Shown here: one piece after another, positions 62,630-64,000 of the stretch
Position numbering within the stretch: the stretch's first letter is position 1
Layout: each line of letters opens with the position of its first letter
Made by a program: the position numbers and the translations under genes
The notes under the pieces: generated by a model
Seen by the model: the letters and a program-made list of their open reading frames with translations, nothing else
Told to the model about the DNA's origin: nothing
Databases searched by the model: none
Assembly: GCF_036577625.1 (NCBI RefSeq)
Contig: NZ_JARBDC010000075.1
Span: 186,001 to 250,000, forward strand
Source of the DNA: Paenibacillus_AB sp036577625
GTDB lineage: Bacteria > Bacillota > Bacilli > Paenibacillales > NBRC-103111
DNA length: 64,000 nt
Direction of reading: 5' to 3'

Positions 62630-62962
62630 ATGATTCGTGTAGGCAAAGCGACCGCCGGGCTGATCTTGCTGGCGAGCGGCGCGGGTCTTCTCGTCGACTG
62701 GACGATGGACACGAACTATTTGGGCTACGCGGAACAGGCGTGGCCGCTCATCTTCGTCGCGCTCGGGCTGGAATCGTTGTGGGTCAACTTCAAATACCGG
62801 AATCGCAACGAGCGAACGACGCTCGATATCGGCGGCGTGATCGTATCGACGCTCGTCGCGGCGGCGATCGTCGCGTACTCGCAGTATGGCTGGCCGCCGT
62901 CCAAATGGTTCGAGGACGTCCATCGGGAGCTCGGCACGCTGAGGAACGGACGGCTGTCGTGA
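62630..62962 (+). CDS. LiaI-LiaF-like transmembrane protein
   Basis: 110 residues. Two or three membrane segments (about 8-23, 37-51, 65-82) with AWPLIFVALGLESLWVNFKY match the transmembrane module of LiaF-type envelope-stress proteins (the DUF5668 group), but the LiaF C-terminal domain is missing. AAGGAGGCC lies upstream and the gene follows the TM2-like gene by 15 bases. Confidence 0.7.
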   Translation: MIRVGKATAGLILLASGAGLLVDWTMDTNYLGYAEQAWPLIFVALGLESLWVNFKYRNRNERTTLDIGGVIVSTLVAAAIVAYSQYGWPPSKWFEDVHRELGTLRNGRLS

Positions 62963-62972
62963 CGTACGAAAA

Positions 62973-63020
62973 GCAGCCTCCGCGCCGCCACGGTTCGATC
63001 CGGGCGGATGCGGAGGCTGC
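62973..63020 (-). terminator. Terminator of the solute-binding-protein gene
   Basis: GCAGCCTCCGC (62973-62983) and GCGGAGGCTGC (63010-63020) form a perfect 11-base-pair stem; on the minus strand TTTTCG follows. Confidence 0.75.
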
Positions 63021-63059
63021 AAAGCTGTATGGGCAATGATGGCCGAGTTGAGTAAGCGC

Positions 63060-64000
63060 TTACTTCGATGCGGCGGCTTCGGCCGTCTGTATTTTTTTGT
63101 TCACCCGTTCGGCCGCTTCGCGAAGCGCCGTATTGACGTCCTTATTGTTGTACACGATGTCGCGGACGATCGTCACGAATTCGCCGTTGTTCGGTCCGTT
63201 GTATTTATTGACCGAGCCGGCCGGGGCGTATTTGTCCGGCTGCAGCGCTTTTACGTTTTTGCCCGCATACAGCGGATTGTTTTGGCCGAAAACCTTGCGA
63301 AGCTCTTTATTGTTCAGCGACGTGAGAAATTTGCCGTCCTTCATTTGCTGCGTCTGATATTCCTCGGTCGTGAGGTAAGCGATAACTTCGAAAGCCTGGT
63401 CTTTGTGCCCGCTGATCGACGTGACGTAGAAATAGGTCGGATACGCCTGCGGGCCCATGTCGGGCATTTCTTTCAAAACGGGGAACGACGCCAAATCCCA
63501 ATTCATGTTGCCGATTTCCTGCGCCGTATAGAGGGCGGATATGCCGAGAAACATCGCCACGGTCCGGTCCTTGAAAAAGCGGTTTCGTTCGTGCGGCTCG
63601 GCTATTTTGCCCGGATCGACGGACGCGTAGCCCGGCAGCTTGTAAAACCGGACCAAATTGTCGGCGAACGTTTTCCACCTCAAGTCGGTGTCGTAGGCCG
63701 ATTTTTTCGTATCGGAATAGACGATCGGGATCGACTGCTGGTTCATCATGGCCAAGTGGCCGTACGACGATCCGAGCCCGTAGTAGGCGACGCCGCTGTC
63801 GGTGCGGGTCAAGCTTTTGGTCAGCTCGTACAAGTCGTCCCACGTCATCCCGTCCTTCGGGTAAGGAACGCCGAATTTATCGAAAATGTCTTTGTTGTAG
63901 TAGATCGAAGCGGGTGTCGTGTACACGGGGAGGCCGTACATGCCGCCGTTCGCCAGCTGTCGGGCCGTATCGACCATCGTCGGCTCGAGCCGGCTCAGAT
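63060..64000 (-). CDS. ABC transporter solute-binding protein (N-terminus beyond the window)
   Basis: The frame is open from the right edge; 312 residues are visible and the signal peptide and first lobe start lie outside. Type I sugar-binding features: GLPVYTTPASIYYNKDIFDK, WDDLYELTKSLTR, VAMFLGISALYTAQEIGNMN and the C-terminal DVNTALREAAERVNKKIQTA. The last helix matches the end of the pseudogene at 5623, so the two belong to one family. Permease genes would be expected outside the window. Confidence 0.9.
   Translation of the reverse strand, partial: LSRLEPTMVDTARQLANGGMYGLPVYTTPASIYYNKDIFDKFGVPYPKDGMTWDDLYELTKSLTRTDSGVAYYGLGSSYGHLAMMNQQSIPIVYSDTKKSAYDTDLRWKTFADNLVRFYKLPGYASVDPGKIAEPHERNRFFKDRTVAMFLGISALYTAQEIGNMNWDLASFPVLKEMPDMGPQAYPTYFYVTSISGHKDQAFEVIAYLTTEEYQTQQMKDGKFLTSLNNKELRKVFGQNNPLYAGKNVKALQPDKYAPAGSVNKYNGPNNGEFVTIVRDIVYNNKDVNTALREAAERVNKKIQTAEAAASK

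Overview
The window reads as chromosomal DNA of a GC-rich, Gram-positive member of the Paenibacillaceae (Paenibacillus/Cohnella-like). The grounds are strong Shine-Dalgarno sequences (GGAGG type) before ATG, GTG and TTG starts, sigma-A-like promoters, a SinI/SinR pair, a GatCAB operon, a HemY-type oxidase, S-layer homology (SLH) domains and solute-binding lipoproteins typical of that family. No rRNA, tRNA, CRISPR array, phage or transposase was seen. Both ends are cut: a DedA gene on the left and a solute-binding protein on the right.

Layout. 1-5.5 kb: DedA and SAM-methyltransferase (overlapping), RluA pseudouridine synthase, a two-gene ABC exporter, and an AraC regulator. 5.6-11.4 kb: a collapsed solute-binding lipoprotein pseudogene, a 748-residue FAD oxidoreductase, a hypothetical, a sugar-phosphate isomerase-like protein and an M29 aminopeptidase. 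11.5-18.4 kb: radical SAM/B12-binding protein overlapping a NUDIX hydrolase, a dCache-HAMP-GGDEF cyclase, and a MocR-type regulator divergent from a HisC-like aminotransferase; the MocR has Arg where the PLP lysine belongs. 18.5-24.7 kb: a four-palindrome repeat array, hemY, an APH-like kinase, sinI-sinR on the minus strand, small proteins, a cupredoxin, and an HPP membrane protein divergent from a LysR regulator. 24.8-35.3 kb: DedA, a thioredoxin-like protein, an MBL hydrolase, AraC/pyruvate kinase divergent pair, NUDIX, MFS, a GGDEF protein, and an ABC-2/YhgE-like protein followed by its probable TetR regulator and a nitroreductase.

35.4-51.3 kb is the most unusual region. A second four-palindrome array and a leader with an intrinsic terminator precede an SLH-domain protein, then a 2391-residue secreted multi-domain protein, then an operon resembling the core of a Tad/Flp pilus machine: a SAF-domain CpaB-like protein, a CpaE/TadZ-like protein whose P-loop lacks its lysines, a CpaF ATPase, two TadB/TadC-like membrane proteins, and four small proteins that all begin directly with a membrane segment. 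No prepilin peptidase or secretin is present. A 1.5-kb AT-rich block (about 30-32% GC in sampled lines against about 55% around it) covers the 3' half of the SLH gene and the 5' end of the giant gene, as if one cassette had been exchanged across the junction.

51.3-64 kb: an SMP-30-like protein divergent from an M24 peptidase, a hypothetical, an HMGL-like aldolase behind a strong promoter and a perfect 12-bp palindrome, a third four-palindrome array, gatCAB with exact 41-bp repeats between gatC and gatA, a secreted alpha/beta hydrolase, MgtC/SapB, two small membrane proteins, and the truncated solute-binding protein. Functions are assigned from motifs read by eye; no database search was run.
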